NCBI RefSeq assembly: GCF_003600685.1
Contig: NZ_CP032084.1
Span: forward strand, 5,270,001 to 5,334,000
Length of the DNA stretch: 64,000 nucleotides
Direction of reading: 5' to 3'
Source: Achromobacter sp. B7
GTDB taxonomy: Bacteria; Pseudomonadota; Gammaproteobacteria; Burkholderiales; Burkholderiaceae_B
The number at the start of each line of letters is the position of its first letter. Positions within the stretch are counted from its first letter, which is position 1. Below are positions 18,845-29,087 of this stretch, piece by piece. The notes below the pieces were generated by a model that saw only the letters and a program-made list of their open reading frames with translations, did not search any database and was not told the DNA's origin. The position numbers were made by a program, and so were the translations under genes.

Positions 18845-18899
18845 AAAAAAGCTGCTGAACCCGGGCCAGTGTCTTACAGGCGTGTTCAACAGCTTTTTT
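18845..18899. terminator. Bidirectional terminator between tRNA-Gln and prs
   Basis: A 16-base inverted repeat with one mismatch: AAAAAAGCTG-C-TGAAC (18845-18860) against GTTCAACAGCTTTTTT (18884-18899), loop 23 bases. T-runs occur in both directions. It ends the ispE/tRNA transcript. Confidence 0.88.
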
Positions 18900-18910
18900 A
18901 TGTATTCGGT

Positions 18911-18987
18911 TGGCTGGGGAGGAAGGATTCGAACCTTCGCATGCCGGAATCAAAATCCGGTGCCTTAACCAGCTTGGCGACTCCCCA
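18911..18987 (-). tRNA. tRNA-Gln (anticodon TTG)
   Basis: 77 bases including an encoded CCA. All arms pair: acceptor TGGGGAG/CTCCCCA, anticodon stem CCGGA/TCCGG with loop TTTTGAT giving anticodon TTG, and T arm GAAGG-TTCGAAT-CCTTC. It begins one base after the ispE stop codon on the same strand and is probably processed from an ispE transcript. A strong terminator follows. Confidence 0.98.
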
Positions 18988-18988
18988 A

Positions 18989-19888
18989 CTATCTTGCAAT
19001 CCAATTCCGCAACGGATGTTCAGTTAAACCAGTACAAGCCTGCACTAACCGAAACCGTGGATGCGTTGTGCTGTTTGTTTTAACAGCGCCGCGCATTATA
19101 GCGGATATTTCTGTTTTCGCCAAAACGGCTTCGGAGAGTTCTGAGAATTCGGCGAATAAACATGCGCCTGATCCCGACATGCGTACAGGATAACCCTGTT
19201 CTGCAAGCCACCGCGATGCCCTGAATACTTCAGGATAAAGACGGTGAACCACCGGCTCCAAGTCATTTTTCCCGAAGGAAAAAGTTGGCGAAGCAAGAAA
19301 GTCCGCTATTGTGATGTAAGAAGAATCCCTTGTCAAATCGGGTGCCGAAAATATGCCAACAGTGGGCACGCTGGTGTCAGGTTGCGCTACCAGATACGCG
19401 CGTTCAGGCAGCGTCACAGCGGTCAGTGCTTCGCCCACGCCTTCGGCAAAAGCGGATTGCCCGAAAACGAATACCGGCACGTCGGCGCCCAACGGCAAGG
19501 CCAGGTCCATCAGCTGGCGCCGCGTGAGGCCGGTGTTCCATAGCTTGTTCAATGCGATCAACACCGAGGCCGCATCGCTGGAGCCGCCGCCCAGCCCGCC
19601 CCCCTGTGGAATGCGTTTTTCAAGGCCGATCTGCACGCCCTGGCGTGTGCCGGTGGCGCGTTGCAAAGCGTGCGCGGCCCGCAGGGTCAGGTCGTCGGCT
19701 TCCGACACGCCGGCAAGCTCGGTGGCGCGGCTGATGACGCCGTCGGCGCGCACGTCGAAATGCAGCGTGTCGCAAAGGTCGATGAAGCGGAAGACCGTTT
19801 GCAGCAGGTGGTAGCCGTCAGCGCGGCGGCCCACCACATGCAGGAACAAATTCAGCTTGGCGGGAGCGGGAACGTCGTACAGAGTCAC
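18989..19888 (-). CDS. ispE: 4-diphosphocytidyl-2-C-methyl-D-erythritol kinase
   Basis: 299 residues from GTG 19888 (MTLYDVPAPAKLNLFLHV); a TTG at 19897 would add three residues. It phosphorylates CDP-methylerythritol with ATP in the MEP isoprenoid pathway. GHMP-kinase motifs: PAPAKLNLFLHV with the catalytic region, the glycine-rich loop PQGGGLGGGSSDAA and the C-terminal MSGSGACLFAEF. Roughly the last third has visibly lower GC than neighbouring genes. The stop abuts tRNA-Gln. In many relatives lolB lies directly upstream; here the choline-betaine genes are in between. Confidence 0.94.
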   Translation of the reverse strand: MTLYDVPAPAKLNLFLHVVGRRADGYHLLQTVFRFIDLCDTLHFDVRADGVISRATELAGVSEADDLTLRAAHALQRATGTRQGVQIGLEKRIPQGGGLGGGSSDAASVLIALNKLWNTGLTRRQLMDLALPLGADVPVFVFGQSAFAEGVGEALTAVTLPERAYLVAQPDTSVPTVGIFSAPDLTRDSSYITIADFLASPTFSFGKNDLEPVVHRLYPEVFRASRWLAEQGYPVRMSGSGACLFAEFSELSEAVLAKTEISAIMRGAVKTNSTTHPRFRLVQACTGLTEHPLRNWIAR

Positions 19889-19920
19889 ATCAGGCAACCG
19901 GTGCGGGACAAGCCCACATT

Positions 19921-21594
19921 CTAGCTACGCGCGGGGCCCTGCGCCGTGTAGTACGGCACGTTGGCGCGCGGCAGCGGCTCGCGGCCACGCAGGTGGTCGG
20001 CCAGCTTTTCAGCCATCATGATGACCGGCGCGTTCAGGTTGCCCGTGACAATGTCCGGCATGATGGACGCATCGATCACGCGCAGGTTTTGCAGCCCGTG
20101 CACACGCCCGTAGCCGTCCACAACCGCCATCGGGTCCGACGACGCCCCCATCTTGTTCGAGCAAGACGGGTGATACGCGGTCTCGGCTTGCGCGCGCACA
20201 AAGGCATCCAGGTCCGCATCGCTTTGCAGGGCAGCGCCCGGCGAAATCTCGCGGCCCGCATATTGCGCCAACGCGGGTTGCGCGAAGAGTTCACGCGTGA
20301 TGCGCAGCGCCGCGCGAAATTCGCGCCAGTCCTGCGCGTGCGACATGTAGTTGAACAAGATGCTGGGATGGTCATGCGGCGAGCGCGACCGAACGTGCAC
20401 GCGCCCCCGACTGGGCGAACGCATGGAGCCCACATGCATCTGGAAGCTGTGCGCCTTGATCGGGTTGGACCCGTTGTAATTGATGGCCACCGGCAAGAAG
20501 TGATATTGCAGGTTCGGCCACGGGAAGTCGTCGTGGCTGCGTATGAAACCGCCGGCTTCGAACTGGTTGCTGGCGCCGATGCCCGTCCCCATCAACAACC
20601 ATTCAGCACCGATCGCCGGCTGATTGCGCAACTTGAGCGCGGGGGCCAGCGACACGGGCTGCTTGCATTCAACCTGCACGTAAAGCTCCAGGTGGTCTTG
20701 CAGGTTTTCGCCCACGCCCGGCAGTTCATGGCGCACGGCGATGCCCAGGCGGCGCAGCAACTGCCCCGCGCCCACGCCAGACCGTTGCAGGATTTGCGGC
20801 GACGCGATGGCGCCCGCGCACAGCAGCACCTCGCGCCGGGCAAAGCTGCGGTGCTGCTGGCCGTGCTGCTCCCACGCCACGCCTTCGGCGCGCTGGCCCG
20901 AAAACAGAATCACGTCGGTCAACGCCCGGGTCACGATGGTGAGGTTGGCGCGCCCGCGCGCTTGATCAAGATAGCCGCGTGCCGTGCTGGCACGACGCCC
21001 GCGCGGGGTCACGGTGCGGTCCATGGGGCCGAAGCCTTCCTGCCGATAACCGTTCATGTCAGGCGTATGCGGATAGCCTGCCTGCGTGCCCGCCGCGACC
21101 ATGGCATCGAACAACGGGTTGTTGTCCAGCTTGGGCGTGGTGACGCTGACGGGCCCGCCGCCGCCGTGATAATCGCAAGCGCCCACGTCGCGGCTTTCTG
21201 CCTTCTTGAAGTACGGCAGGCACGACAGGTAATCCCAATGCGCCAGGCCTTCGACGCGCGCCCAATGGTCGTAGTCCAACGCGTTGCCGCGGATGTAGCA
21301 CATGCCGTTGATCAATGACGACCCGCCCAGGCCCTTGCCGCGACCGCAGTCCAGCCGGCGCCCGTTCAGGTGCGGCTCGGGGTCGGTTTGATAGCCCCAG
21401 TTGTAGCGCCTGCCTTGCAAGGGCATGGCCAGTGCGGCCGGCATCTGCGTGCGGAAATCGAAACGATGATCCTGCCCGCCCGCTTCCAGCAGCAGCACGG
21501 TGGTGCCCGGGTCCTCGGTCAGCCGCGTGGCCAGCGTGTTACCCGCTGATCCCGCGCCCACGATGATGTAGTCGTACTCCCGCTTGATCGACAT
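19921..21594 (-). CDS. betA: Choline dehydrogenase (GMC oxidoreductase)
   Basis: 557 residues, usual for BetA, the membrane-associated flavoprotein that oxidises choline to betaine aldehyde. FAD motif [18 protein letters not shown] (residues 8-25); GMC signature [21 protein letters not shown]-terminal catalytic pair in ETAYHPSC and [13 protein letters not shown]. It is the last gene of a betI-betB-betA run and lies 78 bases after betB. The choice of choline rather than another alcohol rests on this context. Confidence 0.93.
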   Translation of the reverse strand: MSIKREYDYIIVGAGSAGNTLATRLTEDPGTTVLLLEAGGQDHRFDFRTQMPAALAMPLQGRRYNWGYQTDPEPHLNGRRLDCGRGKGLGGSSLINGMCYIRGNALDYDHWARVEGLAHWDYLSCLPYFKKAESRDVGACDYHGGGGPVSVTTPKLDNNPLFDAMVAAGTQAGYPHTPDMNGYRQEGFGPMDRTVTPRGRRASTARGYLDQARGRANLTIVTRALTDVILFSGQRAEGVAWEQHGQQHRSFARREVLLCAGAIASPQILQRSGVGAGQLLRRLGIAVRHELPGVGENLQDHLELYVQVECKQPVSLAPALKLRNQPAIGAEWLLMGTGIGASNQFEAGGFIRSHDDFPWPNLQYHFLPVAINYNGSNPIKAHSFQMHVGSMRSPSRGRVHVRSRSPHDHPSILFNYMSHAQDWREFRAALRITRELFAQPALAQYAGREISPGAALQSDADLDAFVRAQAETAYHPSCSNKMGASSDPMAVVDGYGRVHGLQNLRVIDASIMPDIVTGNLNAPVIMMAEKLADHLRGREPLPRANVPYYTAQGPARS

Positions 21595-21672
21595 GCCCTT
21601 CCCCCCTACACGTACAGAAAGCGGGCGGCCCGGCGTTATGCCCGGCGCCCGGCGCGATGTGCGACGGCCTCG

Positions 21673-23139
21673 TCAGAACACCGAGGCGAACTCGCCAAGT
21701 TCGACCTGGACCGACTTCGTTTGCGTGTATTGGGCCAGCGCCTCCAGGCCGTTTTCGCGGCCCAGGCCCGACTGCTTGTATCCGCCCACCGGCATTTGCG
21801 CGGGGGATTCCCCCCATGTGTTGATCCAGCAAATGCCCGCCTGCAAGCGATGCGCGATGCGGTGGGCGGCAGCCAGGTCGCTGCTGACCACGCCCGCCGC
21901 CAAGCCGTAGCGGCTGTCGTTGGCGCGCTGCACGACTTCGTCCTGGCTATCGAAAGACAGGATGGTCATGACCGGACCGAAAATTTCTTCCTGCACGACT
22001 TCCATGCTGTCGTCGCAGTCGGTGAACACGGTGGGGGCCACGTACGCGCCCTTGGCCAGCACGCCGTCCGTCAAGCGCACGCCGCCGGCCAGCAAGGTGG
22101 CGCCTTCGCGCTTGCCGATTTCAATCCAGCTCAGCACGCCGTCCATGTGCGCGGCGCTGACCAGCGGACCGAAGTTGGTGCGGGGGTCGAAGGGGTCGCC
22201 AACGCGAATGCGCGCCACGCGCTCCAGCACGGCGGCTTCGAATGCCGCCTTTTGCGATCGGTGCACGAAGACACGCGTGCCGTTTGTGCACACCTGCCCA
22301 GAGCTGAAGAAATTGGCCATCATGGCGATGTCCGCGGCGCGTTCAACCGAGGCATCGGGCAACACGATCAGGGCGGACTTGCCGCCCAGTTCCAGTGTCA
22401 CGCTCTTGAGCGATGCCGCCGCCACGCCCATGACCTGCTTGCCCGTATCCACGCCGCCCGTGAAGGACACTTTTGCGACGCCCGGGTGGCCGGTCAGCCA
22501 GTCGCCGATGTCACGGCCACTACCCAGCACCACGTTGAAGACGCCATTGGGCACGCCGGCTTCGGTATAGATTTCGGCCAGCCGCAGCGCCGTCAGGGGC
22601 GTGATCTCGGCGGGTTTGAACACCATTGCGTTGCCCGTGGCCAGCGCGGCGGCCGACTTCCACATGGCGATCTGAACCGGATAATTCCACGCGCCGATGC
22701 CCGCGATCACGCCCAGCGGTTCACGCCGCGTGTAAAAGAAGCTGGACTCGCGCAGCGGCACCTGGATGCCTTGCACAGCAGCCGCCATCCCCGCGTAGTA
22801 CTCGATGACGTCCACCCCCGTGGCGATATCCACGGTGCGCGTTTCGGACAGCGGCTTGCCGGTATCCAGCGTTTCCAGTTCGGCGAGCTCGTCATTGCGT
22901 TCGCGCAGCAACTGCGCGGCCCGCAGCAGTACCTGGCCGCGTTGGGCCGGGGACCGCGCCGCCCATGCCTTCTGCCCTTCTTGCGCGCTGGCCACCGCGC
23001 GGTCGATATCCTGGCGGGCGGCCACCTGCACTTCCGCCAACACCGCGCCGTTGGCGGGGTTCACCGTGGTGATGGTCTTGCTGCTGATGGCGTTGGTGCG
23101 CCGACCGTGGATGTAGAGTTGCTGGATGGGCAAAGGCAT
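21673..23139 (-). CDS. betB: Betaine aldehyde dehydrogenase
   Basis: 488 residues from ATG 23139. NAD(P)-dependent oxidation of betaine aldehyde to glycine betaine, the compatible solute. The cofactor loop [12 protein letters not shown], catalytic Glu in [13 protein letters not shown] and catalytic Cys in [15 protein letters not shown] are present, as is the C-terminal [16 protein letters not shown]. It lies 17 bases downstream of betI. A longer in-frame extension upstream overlaps betI and lacks family similarity, so it was rejected. Confidence 0.95.
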   Translation of the reverse strand: MPLPIQQLYIHGRRTNAISSKTITTVNPANGAVLAEVQVAARQDIDRAVASAQEGQKAWAARSPAQRGQVLLRAAQLLRERNDELAELETLDTGKPLSETRTVDIATGVDVIEYYAGMAAAVQGIQVPLRESSFFYTRREPLGVIAGIGAWNYPVQIAMWKSAAALATGNAMVFKPAEITPLTALRLAEIYTEAGVPNGVFNVVLGSGRDIGDWLTGHPGVAKVSFTGGVDTGKQVMGVAAASLKSVTLELGGKSALIVLPDASVERAADIAMMANFFSSGQVCTNGTRVFVHRSQKAAFEAAVLERVARIRVGDPFDPRTNFGPLVSAAHMDGVLSWIEIGKREGATLLAGGVRLTDGVLAKGAYVAPTVFTDCDDSMEVVQEEIFGPVMTILSFDSQDEVVQRANDSRYGLAAGVVSSDLAAAHRIAHRLQAGICWINTWGESPAQMPVGGYKQSGLGRENGLEALAQYTQTKSVQVELGEFASVF

Positions 23140-23156
23140 GGGAGTCCGTCCTATTG

Positions 23157-23780
23157 TCAAAGTGAGGGTGGGCCCAAGGCCGGCTGCCCCACGAATTGGC
23201 TGCGAGCTAGCAGCAGGTCTACATAGTCGTAAGCGACGGCGCGCGCTTGTTCGCCCGCGAAATCCGCGCCCATCAAACCACCGCGCAACCACAGCCCGTC
23301 GATCATGGCGGCCAGGCCGCGCGCGGCTTCTCGCGCTTGGGCAAGCGGCAGCACGCGCTGGAATTGGCAGCACAGGTTGGAATGCAGACGGCGGTCATTG
23401 GCGCGTTGCAGGCGGCCCAGGCGCGGCTGGTGCATGCTGGCTGCCCAGAACGTCAGCCACGCGCGCATCGCGCTGCGCGAGACCTGCGTGGGCACGAAGT
23501 TGCCGTCGATGATGGCGTGCAGTTGCGCACGGGCGTCTGGCGCGGCGGCGACGCGCGCGCGCGATACGGAATCGCGCAGGTTGCGCAGCAATTCCCGCAT
23601 GGACGCTTCCAGCAAACCATCCTTGTCGCCGAAGTAGTGGCTGATGATGCCGGTGGACAGTTTGGCCGCGCGGGCGATGTGCGCGATGGAGCTTTCCGCC
23701 AGGCCGACCTGGTCGATGGATTCAAGCGTGGCCTGAATAAGTTGATTGCAACGGATGGGCTGCATTCCGACTTTTGGCAT
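23157..23780 (-). CDS. betI: Transcriptional repressor BetI (TetR family)
   Basis: 207 residues. The start [22 protein letters not shown] and the helix-turn-helix segment [21 protein letters not shown] match BetI, the choline-responsive repressor of bet genes. The gene heads the betIBA operon and faces the BCCT transporter gene across a 264-base region that contains a strong candidate operator, so it probably controls both directions. Confidence 0.94.
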   Translation of the reverse strand: MPKVGMQPIRCNQLIQATLESIDQVGLAESSIAHIARAAKLSTGIISHYFGDKDGLLEASMRELLRNLRDSVSRARVAAAPDARAQLHAIIDGNFVPTQVSRSAMRAWLTFWAASMHQPRLGRLQRANDRRLHSNLCCQFQRVLPLAQAREAARGLAAMIDGLWLRGGLMGADFAGEQARAVAYDYVDLLLARSQFVGQPALGPPSL

Positions 23781-23875
23781 GTTGCGCGGAGTTCCTGGGT
23801 GACATGAAGAAAGCGACGAGAACGGCCGACGGCAATGACGGTAACTAGCTGTCGGCGGAGTGCGGTCGAGTCTAA

Positions 23876-23903
23876 TTTATATTGATTGATCGTTCAATAT
23901 AAA
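23876..23903. promoter_or_regulatory. Candidate BetI operator
   Basis: Perfect 10-bp arms TTTATATTGA / TCAATATAAA with an 8-base spacer. The centre TTGATCGTTCAA (23886-23897) is one base from the palindrome TTGAACGTTCAA. It stands in an AT-rich patch between betI and the BCCT gene, about 95 bases before betI and 140 before the transporter start. The rest of the 23781-24044 gap shows no gene. Confidence 0.7.
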
Positions 23904-24044
23904 AACGGTAAGGTGCCGCAGACACATCGCCGACGGCCACAACGCTGGCAACACACATCGACGGCAAACACGCGAACAGCACGAACAGCGCGAACAACGA
24001 CACATCGGTAGCACCAGGCAGCATCACCACACGGGGAGACAGCG

Positions 24045-25631
24045 GTGCGGCATGAACGGATCACTTCGACGCGGTCATCGGCAAGCGCACCGGCCCGGCG
24101 CAGCTGGCTGGCGCATACCAATCCCATCGTTTTCCTCAGCGCGGCCGTCTCGGTGCTGGGGTTCGGCGCCCTGCTCATCTGGCAGCCCGATGCCGCGCAG
24201 GCATGGCTGCGAGCCGCGCAGTTGCTGGTGGCATCGCACTTTGGCTGGTACTACATGCTGGCCATGACCGTCAGTGTCGGCTTTGCCCTGTGGCTGGCCC
24301 TGTCGCGCCACGGCGCGCTGCGCCTGGGCGATGACGACGAGTCCCCGGAATTCAGTTATCTGTCTTGGGTGTCGATGCTGTTTTCATCCGGCATCGGTAT
24401 CGCGCTGGTCTATTACGGCGTCTACGAGCCCCTGGACCATTTCCTGTTGCCGCCCACCGGCGCGGGTGGCACGCAGGACGCGGCGCGTAACGCGTTGACG
24501 CTGACCTTTCTGCACTGGGGCATCCACGGCTGGACGCTTTATGCCCTGACCGCCACCGCGCTTGCCTATTTTGCGTATCGCCACAAGCAGCCGCTGGCGC
24601 TGCGTTCGCCCTTGCAGGGACTATCGGACAAACCGCTGCCCAAAGCGGTCGGCCATGCGGTGGATGGGTTCGGCGTGCTGGCCACGATCGTCTCCATGGT
24701 CACCAATCTGGGCCTGGGCGCCTTGCTGCTGCACGCCGGGCTGACGTACCTGCTGAACGTTCCGAACACCGCTGCCGCCCAGGTGCCCATCGTCATCATC
24801 ATGATGGTGGTGGCCACCGGCGCGGCCGCGCTGGGCATCAAGCGCGGCATCGCCGTGCTGTCCAACGTCAACACCGCACTGATGTGCCTGCTGTTGCTGT
24901 TCGTGTTCCTGGCCGGACCCACTCGCTTGCTGCTGGACGGCATGGTGCAAAACCTGGGCGACTACCTCAACGCGTTCCTGGGCAAGAGCTTCGACCTGTA
25001 CCTGTACGACATGAAAGCCGTGCGCTGGACCAGTTCCTGGACCATCTTCTATTGGGCCTGGTGGATAGGCTGGGCGCCCTTTGTCGGCATGTTCATCGCG
25101 CGTATTTCACGTGGTCGGCGGATACGGGAATTGATCTTTGGGGTGATGCTGGTGCCGCTGGGCTTCACGCTGGCGTGGCTGTCCATCTTCGGCAACACCG
25201 CCATCAACCTCGTGATGAACGAGGGCGCGGCGGGGCTGGGCGACATGGCCTTGGCCAACCCGCCCATGGCGTTCTACACGTTGATGGAATACCTGCCGCT
25301 GACGCAGTGGGTGGCCGGCGTGGGCGTGGTGATGTCATTCATGCTGTTCTTGACGCCGGTCGATTCCGGCACGCTGATGATCGCCAACCTGTCCGCGCGC
25401 AACGCGGACGCCGGGCACGATGCGCCCATCTGGCTGCGGGTATTTTGGGCGTCGCTGACTACGATGCTGGGCGTGGGGCTGCTGCTGGCCGGCAACTTCA
25501 ACGCAATGCAAACCGCGGTCGTGCTGTGCGGCCTGCCCTTTTCGGTGATCTTGCTGTGCTACATGGCCAGCCTGTACCGGGCGCTGGTCCGAGACAACCC
25601 CGAGCCCAGCTCCCAGGCCGTCGCGCGCTGA
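24045..25631 (+). CDS. betT: BCCT family choline/betaine transporter
   Basis: 528 residues starting at GTG 24045 with GGGGAG seven bases upstream. About 12 membrane segments. The family signature WTIFYWAWWIGWAPFVGMFIARISRGR (given here as its ends WTIFYWAWW and FIARISRGR, joined by IGWAPFVGM) and the substrate-box tryptophans are present. The C-terminal cytoplasmic tail is short, unlike osmosensing BetT or BetP proteins with long regulatory tails, so it may serve uptake rather than osmosensing. Divergent from betIBA, which points to choline as substrate. Confidence 0.87.
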   Translation: MRHERITSTRSSASAPARRSWLAHTNPIVFLSAAVSVLGFGALLIWQPDAAQAWLRAAQLLVASHFGWYYMLAMTVSVGFALWLALSRHGALRLGDDDESPEFSYLSWVSMLFSSGIGIALVYYGVYEPLDHFLLPPTGAGGTQDAARNALTLTFLHWGIHGWTLYALTATALAYFAYRHKQPLALRSPLQGLSDKPLPKAVGHAVDGFGVLATIVSMVTNLGLGALLLHAGLTYLLNVPNTAAAQVPIVIIMMVVATGAAALGIKRGIAVLSNVNTALMCLLLLFVFLAGPTRLLLDGMVQNLGDYLNAFLGKSFDLYLYDMKAVRWTSSWTIFYWAWWIGWAPFVGMFIARISRGRRIRELIFGVMLVPLGFTLAWLSIFGNTAINLVMNEGAAGLGDMALANPPMAFYTLMEYLPLTQWVAGVGVVMSFMLFLTPVDSGTLMIANLSARNADAGHDAPIWLRVFWASLTTMLGVGLLLAGNFNAMQTAVVLCGLPFSVILLCYMASLYRALVRDNPEPSSQAVAR

Positions 25632-25705
25632 GTGGCAAGCTCGCAGGCCTGCCGAGCTTCCGGCGTGCCGACTGGCCGCCCCGCCTCGTGCAAACAGACC
25701 CGGAC

Positions 25706-26308
25706 TCAGGGCTGGTTGACCACCAGCCGAACCATGATGCGGCGACCCGGTTCCTGGCGTTGCAACACCAGCATCTGCGGGCCCAGGTTGTCGTAGCGCG
25801 ACAGGTTGGCGCGCCAGCCGCCTTGCTCGAAGGCGGTAGGCCGGCCCCGGTCGTCGCGGGTGATGTCCGACGCTTCCGGCTCGGCGGGCAACTTGCCGCG
25901 CAGCCAGTCACGCAAGCCCGACACGGGCATGCTGCTGCCCAGGGCTTCTTCGGCCAGGGCATCGGGGTTATCGGCTTCCAGGCGGGTGCCGTCGGCCTTG
26001 GTCAGGGTGGCCGCGCCGGGCCGCCCTTGCACGCGCGCTTCGGTTGAACCCAGCGGGTTGGTCAGGTCCAGCACATAGCGCTGGCCGTCATCCGACCACG
26101 AAAACCCGCCCTGCACGGCGTTTTGCTTGCCGCCTTCTTCGTTGACGGTGATCGCAAAGCGGCCGATGCGCGAGAACGCGTCGGCGCTGGCGCCTTCAAT
26201 GGGTTTAGGCGTGGTGGTGCAGGCGGCAAGCGCCGTCGCCAGCAACGCCAAGAACGCCAGGCGCAGCCAGGCAGCCATGCCAGGCAGGCGTCGCAATGCC
26301 AAAGCCAT
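25706..26308 (-). CDS. lolB: Outer-membrane lipoprotein receptor LolB
   Basis: 200 residues from ATG 26308, whose A is shared with the stop of the TPR gene (TGATG). Signal peptide with lipobox LAAC, Cys30. The mature part has the LolB pattern RIGRFAITVNEEGGKQNAVQGGFSW and the later LRDWLRGKLPAE segment. LolB takes lipoproteins from LolA and inserts them in the outer membrane. In many proteobacteria ispE follows immediately; here the betaine genes intervene. Confidence 0.93.
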   Translation of the reverse strand: MALALRRLPGMAAWLRLAFLALLATALAACTTTPKPIEGASADAFSRIGRFAITVNEEGGKQNAVQGGFSWSDDGQRYVLDLTNPLGSTEARVQGRPGAATLTKADGTRLEADNPDALAEEALGSSMPVSGLRDWLRGKLPAEPEASDITRDDRGRPTAFEQGGWRANLSRYDNLGPQMLVLQRQEPGRRIMVRLVVNQP

Positions 26309-28131
26309 CACAGATTGACTCCCAGCCGCCGGACGACGTCCTGGACGGTCTTGTTCTTGGGGTCTTTCATCAGCGCCACGCGCAGCAGTTCAATAGCCTG
26401 ATCGCGCTTGCCTTGGCTCCAGAGCACTTCGGCCAAGTGGGCGGCGATGTCGGCCTCGGGGCGCACGCTGTAAGCCCGGCGCAGGTACTGCGCGGCGGAT
26501 TCGGATTCGCCCATGCGGTACTTGACCCAGCCCATGCTGTCCAGAATGAACGGGTCGTTGGGCGACAGTTCAAGCGCCTGGGTGATCAGGTCCAGCGCTT
26601 CGGGCAGGCGCTGGTTGTGGTCGGCCAGCGTGTAGCCCAATGCGTTGTAGGCGTGGGCGTGGTCCGGGTCCAGCGCGATGACCTGGCGCAGCATGCGCTC
26701 AAGATCGGCCAGGCGGTTCTGGCGTTCGTACAGCATCGCCAGTTCGTATTTGATTTCGACCGTGTCCGGCAGCGCCTGATCGGCGGCTTCCAGGGTGCTG
26801 ACCGCTTGCGGCACGCGGTCCGCGTCGCGCAGGATCTGCGCCTTGGTCAAGACGCCCAGCGTGCGCTCTTCTTCGTCTTGCGGGCCGGCGGCGTCGATCA
26901 TGGCCAGCGCATCGTCCACGCGGCCGCTCTTGGCGCGCAACGCGGCTTGACGCATCTGCACGGAATAACGCAGCGTCGGGTCGTCGATGCGGCCCAGTTC
27001 GCGGATGGCTTCGTCGTAGTTGCCCTGGTCTTCGGCAATGCGCGACAGCAGCACGTGCGCGTCGGCCGCGGCGGCGCCGGCATCGGTTGCGCCCGGCACC
27101 GTGGCGCGCTGGCGCTGCTGCTGCACGTCCAGATACTGTTGCAGCAAGGTCTTGGCTTGCGGCAGTTGGCCCGCCTTGTAGGCCAGTTGCGCCTGCATGA
27201 ACAGCAGGTCGAAGTCTTCCGGCGACCGGCGCGACATGGCTTGCAGTTCGGACAGCGCGCCGTTGTAGTCACCGCTGTCGGCCAACTGGCCCGCCAGCAT
27301 CAAGCGCACCTTGCGGGCATTGGGATTGCGGTTGATATAGGCGCGGGCCTCGGCCTGGGCGCGCTGCGGGTCCACCTTGGACCCGTATTCCAGCAGGCGC
27401 TGGGCGGCGGGCTCGGATTTCGGGTCGCCGGCCAGGGCCGCGCGGGATTCCTGCGTGGCGCGTTCGTAGTCGCCGGCGGCCGAGGCCACGTCAGCCAGGG
27501 CCAGGTGGGCGGCAGGCAGCTTGCGTACGCTGTCGCTCAGGGATTCGTCAAGAATGCGCAGCGCCAGACGGCGGTCGTTCAGGCGGCTGAGCACGGCCAG
27601 CGCCTGGCCGATGGCGGCCGGTTTGTCGCGCGAGGCGTCGATGCGGTTGCGCAGCGCCTGGGCCAGGCCCTTGGTCTGGCCGTTGGCAGCCGCCAGGGCA
27701 AGCTCGGTGGAGCTGGCTTCGACGTCGTTGGGAGACAGGCGCGCCCACACGCGCGCGGCGTCCAGCGCACCGGCAAGATTGCCGCCGGCCAACTGGAATT
27801 CCAGGCCCCGTCGCGCCAGGCGAGGGTCGCCCGTGTCGCGGGCGAGGCCGACCATGGTGGTGGCCGCCGTGCCGTACATGCCGCGCTGGGCGGCGATTTC
27901 TGACGCGAGGACGCGGTAGAAGATGTCGGCGGTCAGCGAGACATAGGGCAACTGACCCGGCCGCAGGCGGATCACCTCGGTTTCCGGCTGGCGGTTCTGC
28001 GGGGCCATGCGAGGCCCGGTCGCATCACGCGTCCGGCTGTCGGCCGCCTGGGCCGGCAGCGAAAAACCTGTTGCCAGCGCAAGCGCCAACACGGCGATCC
28101 CGATATTCATTTGTTTGAAAGACGACTTCAC
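26308..28131 (-). CDS. Periplasmic tetratricopeptide-repeat protein
   Basis: 607 residues from GTG 28131, chosen because MKSSFKQ supplies a basic n-region before the hydrophobic segment and AQAA cleavage site; ATG 28110 is the alternative. The mature protein is a chain of TPR helices; repeats are clearest at the C-terminus (for example HAYNALGYTLADHNQRLPEA and PFILDSMGWVKYRMGESESA). Such a protein next to lolB and mutM is conserved in related genomes. It is likely a scaffold for an envelope assembly process; no enzyme domain is visible. Translation is coupled to lolB. Confidence 0.85.
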   Translation of the reverse strand: MKSSFKQMNIGIAVLALALATGFSLPAQAADSRTRDATGPRMAPQNRQPETEVIRLRPGQLPYVSLTADIFYRVLASEIAAQRGMYGTAATTMVGLARDTGDPRLARRGLEFQLAGGNLAGALDAARVWARLSPNDVEASSTELALAAANGQTKGLAQALRNRIDASRDKPAAIGQALAVLSRLNDRRLALRILDESLSDSVRKLPAAHLALADVASAAGDYERATQESRAALAGDPKSEPAAQRLLEYGSKVDPQRAQAEARAYINRNPNARKVRLMLAGQLADSGDYNGALSELQAMSRRSPEDFDLLFMQAQLAYKAGQLPQAKTLLQQYLDVQQQRQRATVPGATDAGAAAADAHVLLSRIAEDQGNYDEAIRELGRIDDPTLRYSVQMRQAALRAKSGRVDDALAMIDAAGPQDEEERTLGVLTKAQILRDADRVPQAVSTLEAADQALPDTVEIKYELAMLYERQNRLADLERMLRQVIALDPDHAHAYNALGYTLADHNQRLPEALDLITQALELSPNDPFILDSMGWVKYRMGESESAAQYLRRAYSVRPEADIAAHLAEVLWSQGKRDQAIELLRVALMKDPKNKTVQDVVRRLGVNL

Positions 28132-28192
28132 GCGGCCCGTCCGGTTGATGGCACAATCTTCGTACACGCAATTGATGATCTTACACTGGCTC

Positions 28193-29020
28193 ATGCCGGA
28201 ACTGCCTGAAGTCGAAACCACGCGTCGAGGAATCGACGCCGTCATCACCGGCCGGACGCTCTTGCGACTGGTCATCCACGAAGCCCGCATGCGCTGGCCC
28301 ATCCCCGCCGACCTGCCGACGCTGATCGGCGGGCGCGACGTGCTGGAATGCGCCCGCCGGGGCAAGTACCTGCTGCTGCGGTTCGAGCACGGCACCCAGA
28401 TCGTGCATCTGGGCATGTCCGGATCGCTGCGCAGCGTGGCCCCTGGTGAATTTCTGCGCAAGCACGACCATGTCGAATGGATCTTCCAGGACGCGGTACT
28501 GCGCCTGCACGACCCCCGCCGGTTTGGCGCGGTGTTGTGGCACGACCATGCCGACGGCCCCATCGACGCGCATCCGCTGCTGGCCAAGCTGGGCATCGAA
28601 CCCTTCGACCCGCGCTTTGACGGCGCCTGGCTGCACCGGCATTTCAAGAACCATGGCGCCGCCGTCAAGCAGGTGCTGCTGGCGGGCATGGCGGTGGTGG
28701 GCGTGGGCAATATCTACGCATCAGAAAGCCTGTTCCGCGCGCGCATCAACCCCAAGACCCCTGCCAACAAACTGTCATTGGCCCGCTGCGAACGGCTGGC
28801 CGACATGGTGCGCGCCACGCTGGCCGACGCCCTGACCTCTGGCGGCAGCACGCTGCGCGACTACGTGGGCGCCACCGGTGAACCCGGTGCGTACTTCGAG
28901 ATCCACGCCGCCGTCTATGAACGCGAGGGCCGCCCCTGCCGCGTGTGCGAAACCCCGATACGGCGGTTCGTCCAAGGCCAACGGGCCACGTACTACTGCC
29001 CGAAATGCCAAAGGAATTAG
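28193..29020 (+). CDS. mutM: Formamidopyrimidine-DNA glycosylase
   Basis: 275 residues. It removes 8-oxoguanine and formamidopyrimidines and cleaves the abasic site. The mature N-terminal proline and Glu (MPELPEVETTRRGI), Lys in RRGKYLLL, the H2TH region GNIYASESLFRARI and the C-terminal zinc finger CRVCETPIRRFVQGQRATYYCPKC are complete. Divergent from the TPR-lolB operon with a 61-base shared promoter region. Confidence 0.97.
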   Translation: MPELPEVETTRRGIDAVITGRTLLRLVIHEARMRWPIPADLPTLIGGRDVLECARRGKYLLLRFEHGTQIVHLGMSGSLRSVAPGEFLRKHDHVEWIFQDAVLRLHDPRRFGAVLWHDHADGPIDAHPLLAKLGIEPFDPRFDGAWLHRHFKNHGAAVKQVLLAGMAVVGVGNIYASESLFRARINPKTPANKLSLARCERLADMVRATLADALTSGGSTLRDYVGATGEPGAYFEIHAAVYEREGRPCRVCETPIRRFVQGQRATYYCPKCQRN

Positions 29021-29087
29021 CTCTAAGGCCCTGAAATCCCTGGGGAAATCCCTGCATGCCCTCGGCCATTTGTTTATAGCAAACGTA

